Of a DNA stretch of 46,838 nt, positions 8,013 to 15,606 are shown one piece after another. Below the pieces are notes generated by a model that saw only the letters and a list, made by a program, of their open reading frames with translations, was not told the origin of the DNA and made no database searches. The first letter of the stretch is position 1. Each line of letters begins with the position of its first letter. A program made the position numbers and the translations under genes. The DNA is from Actinomycetota bacterium (GTDB lineage Bacteria; Actinomycetota; Thermoleophilia; Gaiellales; Gaiellaceae): positions 1 through 46,838 of the forward strand of contig PLZU01000010.1 in assembly GCA_003152275.1 (NCBI GenBank), in the 5' to 3' direction.

Positions 8013-8639
8013 GTGGGCACCAATGAGATCACCTGCCTGATCGTCGACGATCACGAGGTCGTGCGCGAAGGGCTGCGCCTGTCTCTGTCGCGGGCGCCGC
8101 ACATCCGCGTGATCGGCGAGGCAGCTGACGGCGAAAGCGCCGTCGCGCTGGCCGAACGCCGGCGCCCCAACGTCGTGATCATGGACGTCCGGATGCCCGG
8201 CATGGACGGACTCGAGGCGACAAAGCTCCTGACCGAGAGGGTTCCCGACAGCGCAGTGCTCATCTTCACCGCGTACAGCGAGCGCAGCTTGCTCAGCCGC
8301 GGTCTCGAGTCCGGCGCGAAGGGCTACATCCTGAAAGAGGCGCCGCACGCGACGCTCTTGCGCGCGATCGAGAAGGTCGCCGGCGGCGAGGGCTACGTCG
8401 ACCCCGCGCTCATGCCGGCGTTTTTCGCCGGCAAGGACAAGGACGACATGCTCACCGGCCGCGAGCGGGAGATCCTGCAGCTGCTCGCCGACGGAATGTC
8501 GAACGCAGACGTCGCGACAAAACTGTTCATCAGCCAAGAGACCGTGAAGAGCCACGTGCGCCACATCCTCGCGAAGCTCGAAGCCGACACGCGCACGCAC
8601 GCGGTCGCGATCGCGTTGCGCGAAGCGATCATCGATTAG
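8013..8639 (+). CDS. NarL/LuxR-type response regulator
   Basis: The receiver domain (residues about 6-122) has the acidic pair Asp12-Asp13, phosphoacceptor Asp58 in VVIMDVRMPG, a Thr in IFTAYS and a Lys in YILKEA. The GerE-type HTH (about 142-205) reads LTGREREILQLLADGMSNAD and then TVKSHVRHILAKLEA. The frame is open further upstream, but family alignment points to GTG at 8013 (208 residues). No good ribosome site precedes it. The partner kinase follows two bases after the stop, so the pair is an operon. Confidence 0.9.
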   Translation: MGTNEITCLIVDDHEVVREGLRLSLSRAPHIRVIGEAADGESAVALAERRRPNVVIMDVRMPGMDGLEATKLLTERVPDSAVLIFTAYSERSLLSRGLESGAKGYILKEAPHATLLRAIEKVAGGEGYVDPALMPAFFAGKDKDDMLTGREREILQLLADGMSNADVATKLFISQETVKSHVRHILAKLEADTRTHAVAIALREAIID

Positions 8640-8641
8640 GG

Positions 8642-9301
8642 ATGGACGACACGCCCGATGCCGCCGGGCGCCGTGAGCTCACCGAGCAGATCCTGGGAGC
8701 GGAGCAGGACGAGCGGCGGCGAATCGCGCTGTTCCTGCACGACGGGCCGGTGCAGTCGCTGTCGGGTATCGCACTCATGCTCGACGCGGTCGGCGACTTC
8801 CTGAAACGTGGCGCCACCGAGCAGGCACGCGAGATCCTCGACAAGGCGCTGTCGCGGACGCGCACGACGATCGGCGAGCTACGCGACCTCTCGTTCAACC
8901 TCGAGCCTGTCGTGCTTCGCGATCACGGCTTCGGAATGGCGGTGAACGCGCTCGCGCAGGAGAAGGGGATCGAGCACGAGATGAAGATCGAGCTCGACGT
9001 CGGCGCGGCGGAGTTGCTCGGCGAGCGCTCGCAGGCGGCGCTCTACCAGATCGTGCGCGAGGCGCTCGAGAGTGCGATTCGCCGGGGTCCGCCCCAGGCG
9101 TTCTCGGTACTAATCGAGCCCGGCGAGCAGCAGACGCTCGCAGTCACGATCCGGGACGATGCGCCAAGCGAGCGCCGACGGCGTTCGATCGAGGTGCTCG
9201 AGGAACGCGCACGCACGCTCGGCGCCGTGATCTCGGTCGATAACGCCGAGCACGAGTCGACGATGCGGATCGTGCTGCCGATCTACGCCGCGTCCGAGTA
9301 G
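8642..9301 (+). CDS. HisKA_3-type histidine kinase with degenerate ATPase domain
   Basis: This 219-residue cytosolic protein has a NarX/DegS-type dimerisation box, with His33 in RIALFLHDGPVQSLSG. The following ATP-binding domain is eroded: the N-box reads IVREALESAIRR with Ser where Asn is expected. The segment that should hold the glycine-rich DxGxG and GLxGM loops reads DDAPSERRRR and EVLEERA. It has no sensor or membrane domain. It probably acts with the response regulator encoded just upstream, perhaps as a phosphatase or as a phosphotransfer partner rather than a self-phosphorylating kinase. Confidence 0.82.
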   Translation: MDDTPDAAGRRELTEQILGAEQDERRRIALFLHDGPVQSLSGIALMLDAVGDFLKRGATEQAREILDKALSRTRTTIGELRDLSFNLEPVVLRDHGFGMAVNALAQEKGIEHEMKIELDVGAAELLGERSQAALYQIVREALESAIRRGPPQAFSVLIEPGEQQTLAVTIRDDAPSERRRRSIEVLEERARTLGAVISVDNAEHESTMRIVLPIYAASE

Positions 9302-9314
9302 GATCAGCGCGCGC

Positions 9315-9491
9315 ATGACGTATCTCCTCTTCGTGTCGAAACCGTCGGGTTACGAGCTCCATGAACGTGACGGCGACCCTCCGGGCATCGGCACCGAGAT
9401 CGAGCAGGACGGCAAGATGATGCACGTGGCGAAGATCGCGCCGTCGCCGCTGCCGGGCGACAAGCGTCCGTGCGCCTACCTCAGCGACTGA
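9315..9491 (+). CDS. Small conserved-looking protein of 58 residues
   Basis: An ATG at 9315 opens a 58-residue frame (MTYLLFVSKPSGYELHERDG...PSPLPGDKRPCAYLSD). The sequence has the amino-acid balance of a real folded protein: beta-rich, with a hydrophobic start and Gly/Pro turns. I recall similar short proteins from Thermoleophilia, without a function. It begins 13 bases after the kinase stop and could be the third gene of that operon. Its last 11 bases overlap the convergent flavoprotein gene. Confidence 0.6.
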   Translation: MTYLLFVSKPSGYELHERDGDPPGIGTEIEQDGKMMHVAKIAPSPLPGDKRPCAYLSD

Positions 9492-10494
9492 GCTCCTCAG
9501 CGGCGACGAGCCCGAGTACGAGCGCCTGTGCCAGACCGCTCGCATAGCCGCCGGTCGCGACGCCGCCGGCATCGACGCCCGCAACGTGGACGCCGTCGAG
9601 CGCCCGCGCACGTGTGTCGATCTTGATGCCGCCGATCGTGTGCGTGACCGCCGCGGCGACGTGCACCGCGACCCGCGAGCCCGCCGGCGTCTCGAACGGC
9701 AACTCGCGCGCATCGACGACCGTGCCCCCGGCAGCGCGCGCGGCCTCGACCCGCTCGCGCGCGTGCTCGAGCCCTTCGCCGTCGAGCACGTACCAGGCTC
9801 GCGCGCCGATGCGCTGTGCCAAGTCGTTCTCCGACCACGAGACGGACTCCGGCGTGATATCGCGCCCGCTGTCTGTATAGATCCGCGCCCAGCGGCCGTA
9901 AAGCTGCGAGAGCTGGACGAAGTCCTCCTCGCGGATCCGCGCCGGCGGTGCCGGCATGGCGCGGCCGTAGAACTCCCCCATCCCCGCTGTCCGCTTCGCG
10001 CCGCGCGCTGTCGCATAGTCGAGCCCGGCGCCGTCGCTCCACGGACTCGCGCGCAGGAGCAGCCCGTTCTCCTCCGCGAGTCGCTTCGCGAAGCCGCCGG
10101 TCGCGAGCACGAGCGGTGGCTCGGCAGCAGCCGGCAGCGGCGTTTGAAGCCGCACGTCGCGCGCAAGCAACGTGGTTAGCGCGCGCGGGTCGAACCGCTT
10201 GCCCGTCGTGCGCGGGTTCTCGGTGTCCTGCCACACCGGCGCGGCGCCAAGCGAGACGAGCCAGTCGAGCGCGTCATCGAGCCGCTCCCAGATGAGTCGC
10301 TGCAACTCGGGATCGCCGCCGGGGCATTCGGCGCGGAAGTCCTCCCACTCGACATGCCGCCAGACGACGCCGCTCGAGAGCAGCATCGATCCTCCCGCGC
10401 GCGTCCCCTTCTCAATCAGCCGTGGCGCGAGCCCGAGCTGACGTGCGCGTGCGGCGCACACGAGCCCGGCCATCCCTGCACCGGCGATCAGCAA
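9481..10494 (-). CDS. FAD-binding oxidoreductase (fumarate reductase flavoprotein-like)
   Basis: The N-terminal dinucleotide-binding motif GAGMAG sits at residues 5-10, followed by the FAD-ribose acid in LIEKGTRAGGSM. VLATGGFAKR in the middle and AGVDAGGVATGGYASGLAQA at the end are features of the FAD_binding_2 (fumarate reductase / 3-ketosteroid dehydrogenase) family. The only plausible start is TTG at 10494, just after the stop of the VOC gene upstream, so translation is probably coupled. At 337 residues it is shorter than typical family members. Substrate unknown; neighbours suggest a small redox pathway with ferredoxin. Confidence 0.82.
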   Translation of the reverse strand: MLIAGAGMAGLVCAARARQLGLAPRLIEKGTRAGGSMLLSSGVVWRHVEWEDFRAECPGGDPELQRLIWERLDDALDWLVSLGAAPVWQDTENPRTTGKRFDPRALTTLLARDVRLQTPLPAAAEPPLVLATGGFAKRLAEENGLLLRASPWSDGAGLDYATARGAKRTAGMGEFYGRAMPAPPARIREEDFVQLSQLYGRWARIYTDSGRDITPESVSWSENDLAQRIGARAWYVLDGEGLEHARERVEAARAAGGTVVDARELPFETPAGSRVAVHVAAAVTHTIGGIKIDTRARALDGVHVAGVDAGGVATGGYASGLAQALVLGLVAAEELSR

Positions 10495-10495
10495 G

Positions 10496-11200
10496 CTAGG
10501 AGAGCGAGAACGTCGGCTTGTGCTCGACGTACTCGACGCGAACGTGCTCGGGCCCCCAGAGGAACACCGCGTACGTATTCGGCCCATCGACGACATCGTC
10601 GATCTCGACACCAAGGTCGTTCGCAGCGGCGATGTGCTCGTCCGCCGACTCGACGAGGACCGCGATGTGGTTGAGGAGCGGCCGGTCGGGCGTCCCTGGC
10701 TCGCCTGGATGGAACTCCACGAACGCGCCACCGACCTCGACGCGCGGCGTGCCGGACGGACCGGGCGCAGCGGGCGCGAAGCCCAGCGACGCGTACTCGC
10801 CGGCCGTCTCCTCCGGCGTCCGCGAGAGCAGTGCGACGTGGTCGAGGTCGTAGTCGACGTCCGTCTCCGCCTCGACGAGGCCGAGGCGCATGCCTTCCGC
10901 GCCAACGTCGAAGTACGCCTCGCTCGTGCGCGGACGCTCGAGGTCGAGCCCGTCGGGCAGCTCGGCGAGCGCGGCGTCGAGATCGGAGACGCGCAGGGCG
11001 ACGTGCTTCAGCGCGCCGCGGTCCCGCGGCCCATCGGCCTCGAAGAGCGTGAGCTTGCCCCGCCGCGCGTTCGAGCCCAGCAGCGTGAACTTGCCGGTTC
11101 GATCGATCACGTGCATTCCGAGGTGCGACGTGAGGAAGTCCGCGATCGGATCGCGCTCGGCGACCCAGTACGCGACGTGGTCGAGCTTCGTCGGGTTCAT
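10496..11200 (-). CDS. Two-domain VOC (extradiol dioxygenase-like) protein
   Basis: The 234 residues contain two vicinal-oxygen-chelate modules, about 5-108 and 117-228. The C-terminal module keeps a complete 2-His-1-carboxylate set: His in DLDHVALL, His in LNHIAVLVE and Glu in HVRVEYVE. This is the layout of type I extradiol ring-cleaving dioxygenases. The N-terminal module has His8 and a Glu near LGLVEAE. The metal and substrate are unknown. It lies between ferredoxin and flavoprotein genes on the same strand, only a base or two from the latter. Confidence 0.85.
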   Translation of the reverse strand: MNPTKLDHVAYWVAERDPIADFLTSHLGMHVIDRTGKFTLLGSNARRGKLTLFEADGPRDRGALKHVALRVSDLDAALAELPDGLDLERPRTSEAYFDVGAEGMRLGLVEAETDVDYDLDHVALLSRTPEETAGEYASLGFAPAAPGPSGTPRVEVGGAFVEFHPGEPGTPDRPLLNHIAVLVESADEHIAAANDLGVEIDDVVDGPNTYAVFLWGPEHVRVEYVEHKPTFSLS

Positions 11201-11229
11201 GCCTTCGACGGTACCCGGACGGTTACCGG

Positions 11230-11541
11230 TTATGCAGACTCGAGCGGCGGGTTCTGGACGTTGTGCTCGGTGGCGTACGCGTCCGTGAGAGCGTCCACCA
11301 CATCCATGCCTTCACTGTAGGCGTAGTTGATCTTCACGAACGGGGCCCATTTGTCGGGCAGCGCGTCCTCGGGGAAGATCGCCTCGACCGGGCACTCCGG
11401 CTCGCAGGCACCGCAATCGATGCACTCCTCCGGGTCGATCACGAGGATGCGGCCCGCTTGGTGGATGCAGTCCACGGGGCAGACATCCACACAGGAGAGA
11501 TCTTTGATGTCGATGCAGGGCTCGGCGATGATGTACGTCAC
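11230..11541 (-). CDS. fdxA: 7Fe ferredoxin (one [3Fe-4S] and one [4Fe-4S] cluster)
   Basis: The 103 residues match the actinobacterial 7Fe ferredoxin pattern. Cys9, Cys17 and Cys50 would bind the [3Fe-4S] cluster. Cys21, Cys40, Cys43 and Cys46 would bind the [4Fe-4S] cluster, and Cys25 is the usual extra cysteine. The start TYIIAEPCIDIKD and the C-terminal acidic tail are characteristic. It is a soluble low-potential electron carrier. It lies 22 bases after a pseudo-receiver gene and 29 bases before the VOC gene, all leftward, so it may serve the flavoprotein encoded at the end of the operon. Confidence 0.92.
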   Translation of the reverse strand: MTYIIAEPCIDIKDLSCVDVCPVDCIHQAGRILVIDPEECIDCGACEPECPVEAIFPEDALPDKWAPFVKINYAYSEGMDVVDALTDAYATEHNVQNPPLESA

Positions 11542-11563
11542 GCAATCAACCCTAGCGAAGCGA

Positions 11564-11875
11564 TCACCCCGAGGGCGCCAGCTCCTCGACGAGCTCTCGA
11601 GCCCGTTCGACGAGCGCAGACTTCACGACCACCTGGTCGAATCCGGCGCTATGCCCGGCGCGCAGGCCGGCCGTGTCGGTGTGGTTCGTGTAGCCGAGGA
11701 TCGGTATGTCGGGGTACGCGTCCGCGACCTCTTGGGCATCGACGCGGGCGATGTCGACGATCACGAGGTCCGGCGGATCGGTGTGATCGACCGGGATGAG
11801 GCGATGCTCGGGCAGGAGCGCCTCGAGCTTCCCCCGGAAAAAGAGATCGACCCCACACAGCAGGATCGTGGCCAC
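11564..11875 (-). CDS. Stand-alone pseudo-receiver domain protein
   Basis: From GTG at 11875 a 103-residue protein shows the alternating beta-alpha pattern of a CheY fold: VATILLCGVDLFF, DLVIVDIAR, IPILGYTNHTD and FDQVVVKSALVERA. The central Asp (IVDIAR) and the late Lys (VVKSAL) are in place, but the paired acidic residues after strand 1 are reduced to a single Asp. Phosphorylation is therefore doubtful. There is no output domain. It is the first gene of the ferredoxin-VOC-flavoprotein operon and is divergent from the DUF309 gene with 19 bases between. Confidence 0.6.
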   Translation of the reverse strand: MATILLCGVDLFFRGKLEALLPEHRLIPVDHTDPPDLVIVDIARVDAQEVADAYPDIPILGYTNHTDTAGLRAGHSAGFDQVVVKSALVERARELVEELAPSG

Positions 11876-11894
11876 GGGAGCAAGGTTAGATCGC

Positions 11895-12224
11895 ATGCCT
11901 GACGCGTACAAGGCAGGACTCGAGCACATTCGCGCCCAGCGGTTCTTCGCTGCCCATGAGGAGCTCGAGCTCGCCTGGCGCGCGGCTGCCCCGGCGGAGC
12001 GCGATTTCTACCAGGGGCTCGTCCACGTGGCCGTTGCCTGGTACCAGGCCGGGCGCGGCAACACCGTCGGGGCGACACGGCAACTCGAGAAGGGCCTGCG
12101 CAGGCTCGAGCGCTATGAGCCCGAGCATCGAGGGATTGACGTGGCCGGCGTCCGGCGGCAGCTGCGGGACGCACAGGCGCTCGTGCTCAGCGGCTCGCTG
12201 GACCTTCCCCCTCCTAGGGTTTAG
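11895..12224 (+). CDS. DUF309 family protein
   Basis: From ATG at 11895 the 109 residues contain the DUF309 hallmarks HEELELAWR (residues about 21-29) and FYQGLVHVAVAWYQ (about 37-50) in an all-helical fold. The conserved His/Glu pair suggests a metal or ligand site, but the family has no firm function. The ORF is open further upstream over the divergent gene, but the family start fits this ATG. The 3' end overlaps the convergent ccdA by 11 bases. Confidence 0.85.
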   Translation: MPDAYKAGLEHIRAQRFFAAHEELELAWRAAAPAERDFYQGLVHVAVAWYQAGRGNTVGATRQLEKGLRRLERYEPEHRGIDVAGVRRQLRDAQALVLSGSLDLPPPRV

Positions 12225-12924
12225 TGAGGCCGATCGCGTCGAGTGCGCGGTTGAGCGCAACGTGTAGCCACCAGTCGCGGTGGAAGAACAGCAATAAGCC
12301 GAGCGCAACAAGGGTCAGGCCGCTCACCACCTGGATCACCGTGTAGCGGTCACGGAGCCAGCGGAACGTCGACATCGCGCGCGTGAAGGCGATGCCGGCG
12401 ACGACGAACGCAGCACCAAGCCCGAGCGCGTACACCGCAAGAAGCGCGGCACCTTTGAGCAACGTGCCTGTGTCGCTCGCGAGCACGAGCACGGCCGCGA
12501 GCACCGTGCCGATGCACGGGGCCGCGCACACGGCGAAGGCGCCGCCGAGCAGCGCGCCCGAGCCACGCCGGCTCGCGCCCGCGAGGAGACCCGGCGCGAG
12601 GACGCGTTCAGGTATCGGCAGGAGGCCGACGAAAGCGAGACCGACCACGACGAGCACGAAACCCGCGATTTCCGTCTGCGCGTTGCCGGACACGGTGTTG
12701 CCGATCGCCGCCGCGCCGGCGCCGAGCACGACGAAGATCACCGTGAAGCCGAGGATGAACGGCAGGCTCGCGATCACCACGCGTCGCGCGCTTCCGCGCT
12801 CGCCGAGCCGGCCGGTCTCGACGCTTGAAAGGGCGGACAGGTAACCGGGGACGAGCGGCAGCACGCACGGCGTGATCACCGACGCGAATCCCGCCAAGAA
12901 CGCAACCGCCAGGCGGGCGCCCAT
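12214..12924 (-). CDS. ccdA: Cytochrome c biogenesis thiol-disulfide transporter CcdA
   Basis: This 236-residue membrane protein has about six helices and the paired redox cysteines of CcdA: Cys20 in ITPCVLPLVPGYLSA and Cys137 in CAAPCIGT. CcdA carries electrons from cytosolic thioredoxin across the membrane to extracytoplasmic partners such as TlpA/ResA and CcmH. Its ATG overlaps the ccmH stop by one base (TGATG). The longer upstream open frame is over the ccmH gene and is not used. Confidence 0.9.
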   Translation of the reverse strand: MGARLAVAFLAGFASVITPCVLPLVPGYLSALSSVETGRLGERGSARRVVIASLPFILGFTVIFVVLGAGAAAIGNTVSGNAQTEIAGFVLVVVGLAFVGLLPIPERVLAPGLLAGASRRGSGALLGGAFAVCAAPCIGTVLAAVLVLASDTGTLLKGAALLAVYALGLGAAFVVAGIAFTRAMSTFRWLRDRYTVIQVVSGLTLVALGLLLFFHRDWWLHVALNRALDAIGLTKP

Positions 12925-13373
12925 CAGTCCAATCGCGCCAGCAGGTCGTCGAGCCGCTGCTCGGTCTCGGCGTCGAGTGGAGCCTCGTCGTCGGGTGTGC
13001 GGATGCGGCTCCACCGCCAGACACCGAACGCGATGGCGAGCGCGCCGAGGATGATGCCGCCGAGCGGCAGCCACCACGCGAGGAGATCGAAGCCCTTGTG
13101 CGGCGGCGCTGCGAGGATGCCCGCGCCGAAGTTCTGCACGAGCTCGTTCTCGATCTGCCCAGCGGTGGCGCACTGATCGATGCGCAGCTGGATGAAGTGC
13201 TCGATGCGCAGCGCTGCCGCCGAGTCGGACTGGTCGAGGGTCGTGTGGCACGTCGGGCACATCACCTGCCCCTCGAGCGAGGTGAGCGACGTCTTGGGAT
13301 GCGCGCAGGCCGCAGCGGCGGAACCGGCGAGGATGAGCGCCGCCACGAAAACGGCGACGACGCGCACGATCAC
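12924..13373 (-). CDS. ccmH: CcmH/CycL-type haem-ligation thiol reductase
   Basis: The 149 residues comprise a signal anchor (about 1-22), the redox pair Cys39-Cys42 in QVMCPTCHTTLDQS, the helical LRIEHFIQLRIDQCATAG typical of CcmH, and a second membrane segment (AWWLPLGGIILGALAIAFGV). CcmH reduces the CxxCH motif of apocytochrome c before haem attachment. The GTG start overlaps the tlpA stop by four bases. A CcmF partner is not in the window. Confidence 0.88.
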   Translation of the reverse strand: MIVRVVAVFVAALILAGSAAAACAHPKTSLTSLEGQVMCPTCHTTLDQSDSAAALRIEHFIQLRIDQCATAGQIENELVQNFGAGILAAPPHKGFDLLAWWLPLGGIILGALAIAFGVWRWSRIRTPDDEAPLDAETEQRLDDLLARLD

Positions 13374-13903
13374 GGCGCGAGCGCCGCCTGCAACCCGCTG
13401 TCGAACGCGTTCTTCTGGTTGACGACCGTCCCGATGATGTGGTCGCCGACGAGCCGTCCCTTGCGGTTGATGAAGTAGGTCTCCGGCACGGCACTAACGC
13501 CGTAGCTGTCCGCGACCATCCCCGATCCGTCTTGCACGGTCGGATACGTCACTCCGTGATGCGCGAGGAACGTGCGCGCGTCGCTCGTGACATCGTGGTA
13601 GTCGACACCGAGGAATACCACTCCCTGCTTGCGGTATTGCCGCCAGGCGGACTCGAGCATCGACGCCTCACCCTTACACGGCACACACCACGACGCCCAG
13701 AAGTTCAACACGACCGGTTTGCCGCGCAGCGACGTGAGGTCGAGCGTGCCCGGTGAATCGACCCGCTTGAGCGAAAACACGGGCGCAGACGCGCCAATCT
13801 TCGGCGCCTTCGTCTGATGCGTCAGCTGCCAGACGAGCAGGCCGAGCATCCCGGCCACCGCCGCCAACGCGACGATCTGACCGGTGAGCTTGAGCGTCCG
13901 CAT
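13370..13903 (-). CDS. TlpA/ResA-like membrane-anchored thioredoxin
   Basis: This 177-residue protein has an N-terminal membrane anchor (about 8-27) and a thioredoxin fold with active site Trp72-Cys73-Val-Pro-Cys76. It has the cis-Pro region SAVPETYFINRKG and the TlpA-type insert VFLGVDYHDV. It reduces extracytoplasmic disulfides, probably in apocytochrome c, with electrons from CcdA. The ATG at 13903 overlaps the stop of the L,D-transpeptidase gene (TGATG), which decides the start within a longer open frame. Confidence 0.88.
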   Translation of the reverse strand: MRTLKLTGQIVALAAVAGMLGLLVWQLTHQTKAPKIGASAPVFSLKRVDSPGTLDLTSLRGKPVVLNFWASWCVPCKGEASMLESAWRQYRKQGVVFLGVDYHDVTSDARTFLAHHGVTYPTVQDGSGMVADSYGVSAVPETYFINRKGRLVGDHIIGTVVNQKNAFDSGLQAALAP

Positions 13904-14904
13904 CAGGAAGAGACTATGTAGACCGGCGTGCCGACGTTCACGTGGTTGAACAGCCATTCCGCCTGCGGGATGTGCATGCGGATGCAGCCATGCGACAAGG
14001 AATACCCGATCGAGCCGTCCTCCGGGGTGCCGTGGATGCCGACGCCCGGCGAGCTCAAGCCCATCCAGCGGGTGCCGAGCGGATTCCCCGGGCCCGGCGG
14101 CACGGGCTTGTCGCCCTTCGCCCACGGAGACGCGGGCGGATACCACCACGGGTTCTTCCACTTGACAACGATCTGGAACTTGCCGAGCGGCGTCGGGTAG
14201 ATGGTCTGGCCGGTCGCGACCTCGAACCGGCGCACGACCTTCATGCCGTTGTAGAGCGTCAGCTGATTCGACGCGCGCTTGATCACGATTACCGGACCGA
14301 TCGTGCTCGGCGTCAGCTGCGGCTTCGTGAGCTTCGCGCGCAGCACGATCGTCGACCGTGTCCCGTGCACGAGGGCGTCGCTCAAGTCGCGCACACCGCT
14401 CGCCCGGTCGATCGTGAGTCCAATCACCGGCTGGGTTACGAACGGCTTGAAGTTGCGCAGCAACAACCGCGACGAAACAGGCTTGCGGTCGAACCGGCTC
14501 GCGATCTTGGCGATGAACGAGCGGATGAGCAGGTTGTTCACCGTCGCGCGCAGCGTGAGGACCGTGCTGGGCGGAACCGTCAGCGCTTTCGCTATCGCAG
14601 ACTCCACCGGCACAGACACGCCGAGCAAGCTCGGCGACACGTCGATCCTCGTCGCGTCGTAGCGGAGCGTCACGGTCCGGTCGAACGCATCCGTCACCGC
14701 CTGCGCAGCGGCGTCCGGCGCGAGCCCGCCGATCGCCACTCCCGCGAGAATGACGCCGTCCGGGACGACGGCGGGCGCGGTCGTCGTCGTGGCGGTCGTG
14801 GTCGCCGTCGTCGTGTCGCCGGGCGGCGGTGTGTCCGCGAGCACGGTCGCAGCGAAGAGCCCAGCGGAGAGCAGGACGAGAAGAAGGAGTGTGAGGCGCT
14901 TCAC
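13903..14904 (-). CDS. L,D-transpeptidase (YkuD) with peptidoglycan-binding region
   Basis: The 333 residues begin with a secretion signal (1-23), followed by a Thr-rich linker (about 29-45). A peptidoglycan-binding module related to VanW/PG_binding_4 covers about 50-200. The YkuD catalytic domain (about 205-333) has the active-site SHGCIR with His305 and Cys307. These enzymes make 3-3 cross-links or attach proteins to peptidoglycan in the cell wall. The start is a GTG three bases after the GDPD stop; the gene is embedded in the cytochrome c maturation string. Confidence 0.9.
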   Translation of the reverse strand: MKRLTLLLLVLLSAGLFAATVLADTPPPGDTTTATTTATTTTAPAVVPDGVILAGVAIGGLAPDAAAQAVTDAFDRTVTLRYDATRIDVSPSLLGVSVPVESAIAKALTVPPSTVLTLRATVNNLLIRSFIAKIASRFDRKPVSSRLLLRNFKPFVTQPVIGLTIDRASGVRDLSDALVHGTRSTIVLRAKLTKPQLTPSTIGPVIVIKRASNQLTLYNGMKVVRRFEVATGQTIYPTPLGKFQIVVKWKNPWWYPPASPWAKGDKPVPPGPGNPLGTRWMGLSSPGVGIHGTPEDGSIGYSLSHGCIRMHIPQAEWLFNHVNVGTPVYIVSS

Positions 14905-14907
14905 GTC

Positions 14908-15606
14908 TTAGGAGTCGTTACCGGCGGGGATGATGCGCGGATCGTCGCTGATGATACCGTCAATACCACTTTCGATCAGGGTAGTTGCGAGCGCAGGCTC
15001 GTTCACCGTCCACACGTAGACGGCGACACCCAGACGGTGGCAGACCTCGACCACCCGAGGAGTCACGACCGCCCAGTTCAGGGTCGCCGCGCTCGCGCCG
15101 GCGGCGCGCAGCCAGCGCGGCAGGCGGCGGGGCAGGAGCGCGCGCAGCACCGCGAGCGCAGGCCGCGCGGCCGCTCCGAGCACGCGACTGCCGGTCAGCC
15201 CCAGGCGATCCTCCGGGTACGTGAAGGCCCTCGGCAGCCGGGGCTCCGCCGAGGCGAAGGCGTTGAGGATCGGTAGGGAGAAGGAGCTGACGAAGGTGCG
15301 CTCGATCAACGCGTGACGGCGGAGGGCGTCGACGATGCCGGCCTCGAGGCCGCGCACCTTGACGTCCAGCTGCACCGCGAGGCCGAGCCGCGCCACGAGC
15401 GTGAGCGCGTCGTCGAGCCGAGGCGCGTCCGGCGGCACCTCCGGGCCATGCGCGATCACAAACCCCTGCAGCACGTCGAGCTCGACCGCGTCGGCGCCGC
15501 AGGCAGCGGCGGCCTCGATCGCGGCGAGGCTCGACTCGGGCGCCAGCGCTGCTGCGCCCCGATGACCGACGCGCACGACCCCGCGTCCGCCCCGAAGCAG
15601 CTCCAT
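14908..15606 (-). CDS. Glycerophosphodiester phosphodiesterase-like protein
   Basis: This 232-residue TIM-barrel protein shows the GDPD motifs GHRGAAALAPESS (His and Glu), AVELDV (Glu-x-Asp) and the C-terminal VYVWTVNEPA and GIDGIISDDP. The usual HD after strand 3 reads AHG here, and the loop after it is short, so the active site differs from typical enzymes. If active it would hydrolyse glycerophosphodiesters from lipid turnover. The ATG overlaps the stop of the phosphatase gene by one base (TGATG), which decides the start. Confidence 0.82.
   Translation of the reverse strand: MELLRGGRGVVRVGHRGAAALAPESSLAAIEAAAACGADAVELDVLQGFVIAHGPEVPPDAPRLDDALTLVARLGLAVQLDVKVRGLEAGIVDALRRHALIERTFVSSFSLPILNAFASAEPRLPRAFTYPEDRLGLTGSRVLGAAARPALAVLRALLPRRLPRWLRAAGASAATLNWAVVTPRVVEVCHRLGVAVYVWTVNEPALATTLIESGIDGIISDDPRIIPAGNDS

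Noticed and set aside
9481..11875. Secondary-metabolite gene cluster
   Set aside because: No scaffold-forming enzyme, carrier protein or transporter is present; the four genes fit a small redox operon.
14761..14830. Possible microsatellite or CRISPR-like repeat (gtcgtcgtggcggtcgtggtc...)
   Set aside because: It is the Thr-rich linker of the L,D-transpeptidase; there are no regular spacers.
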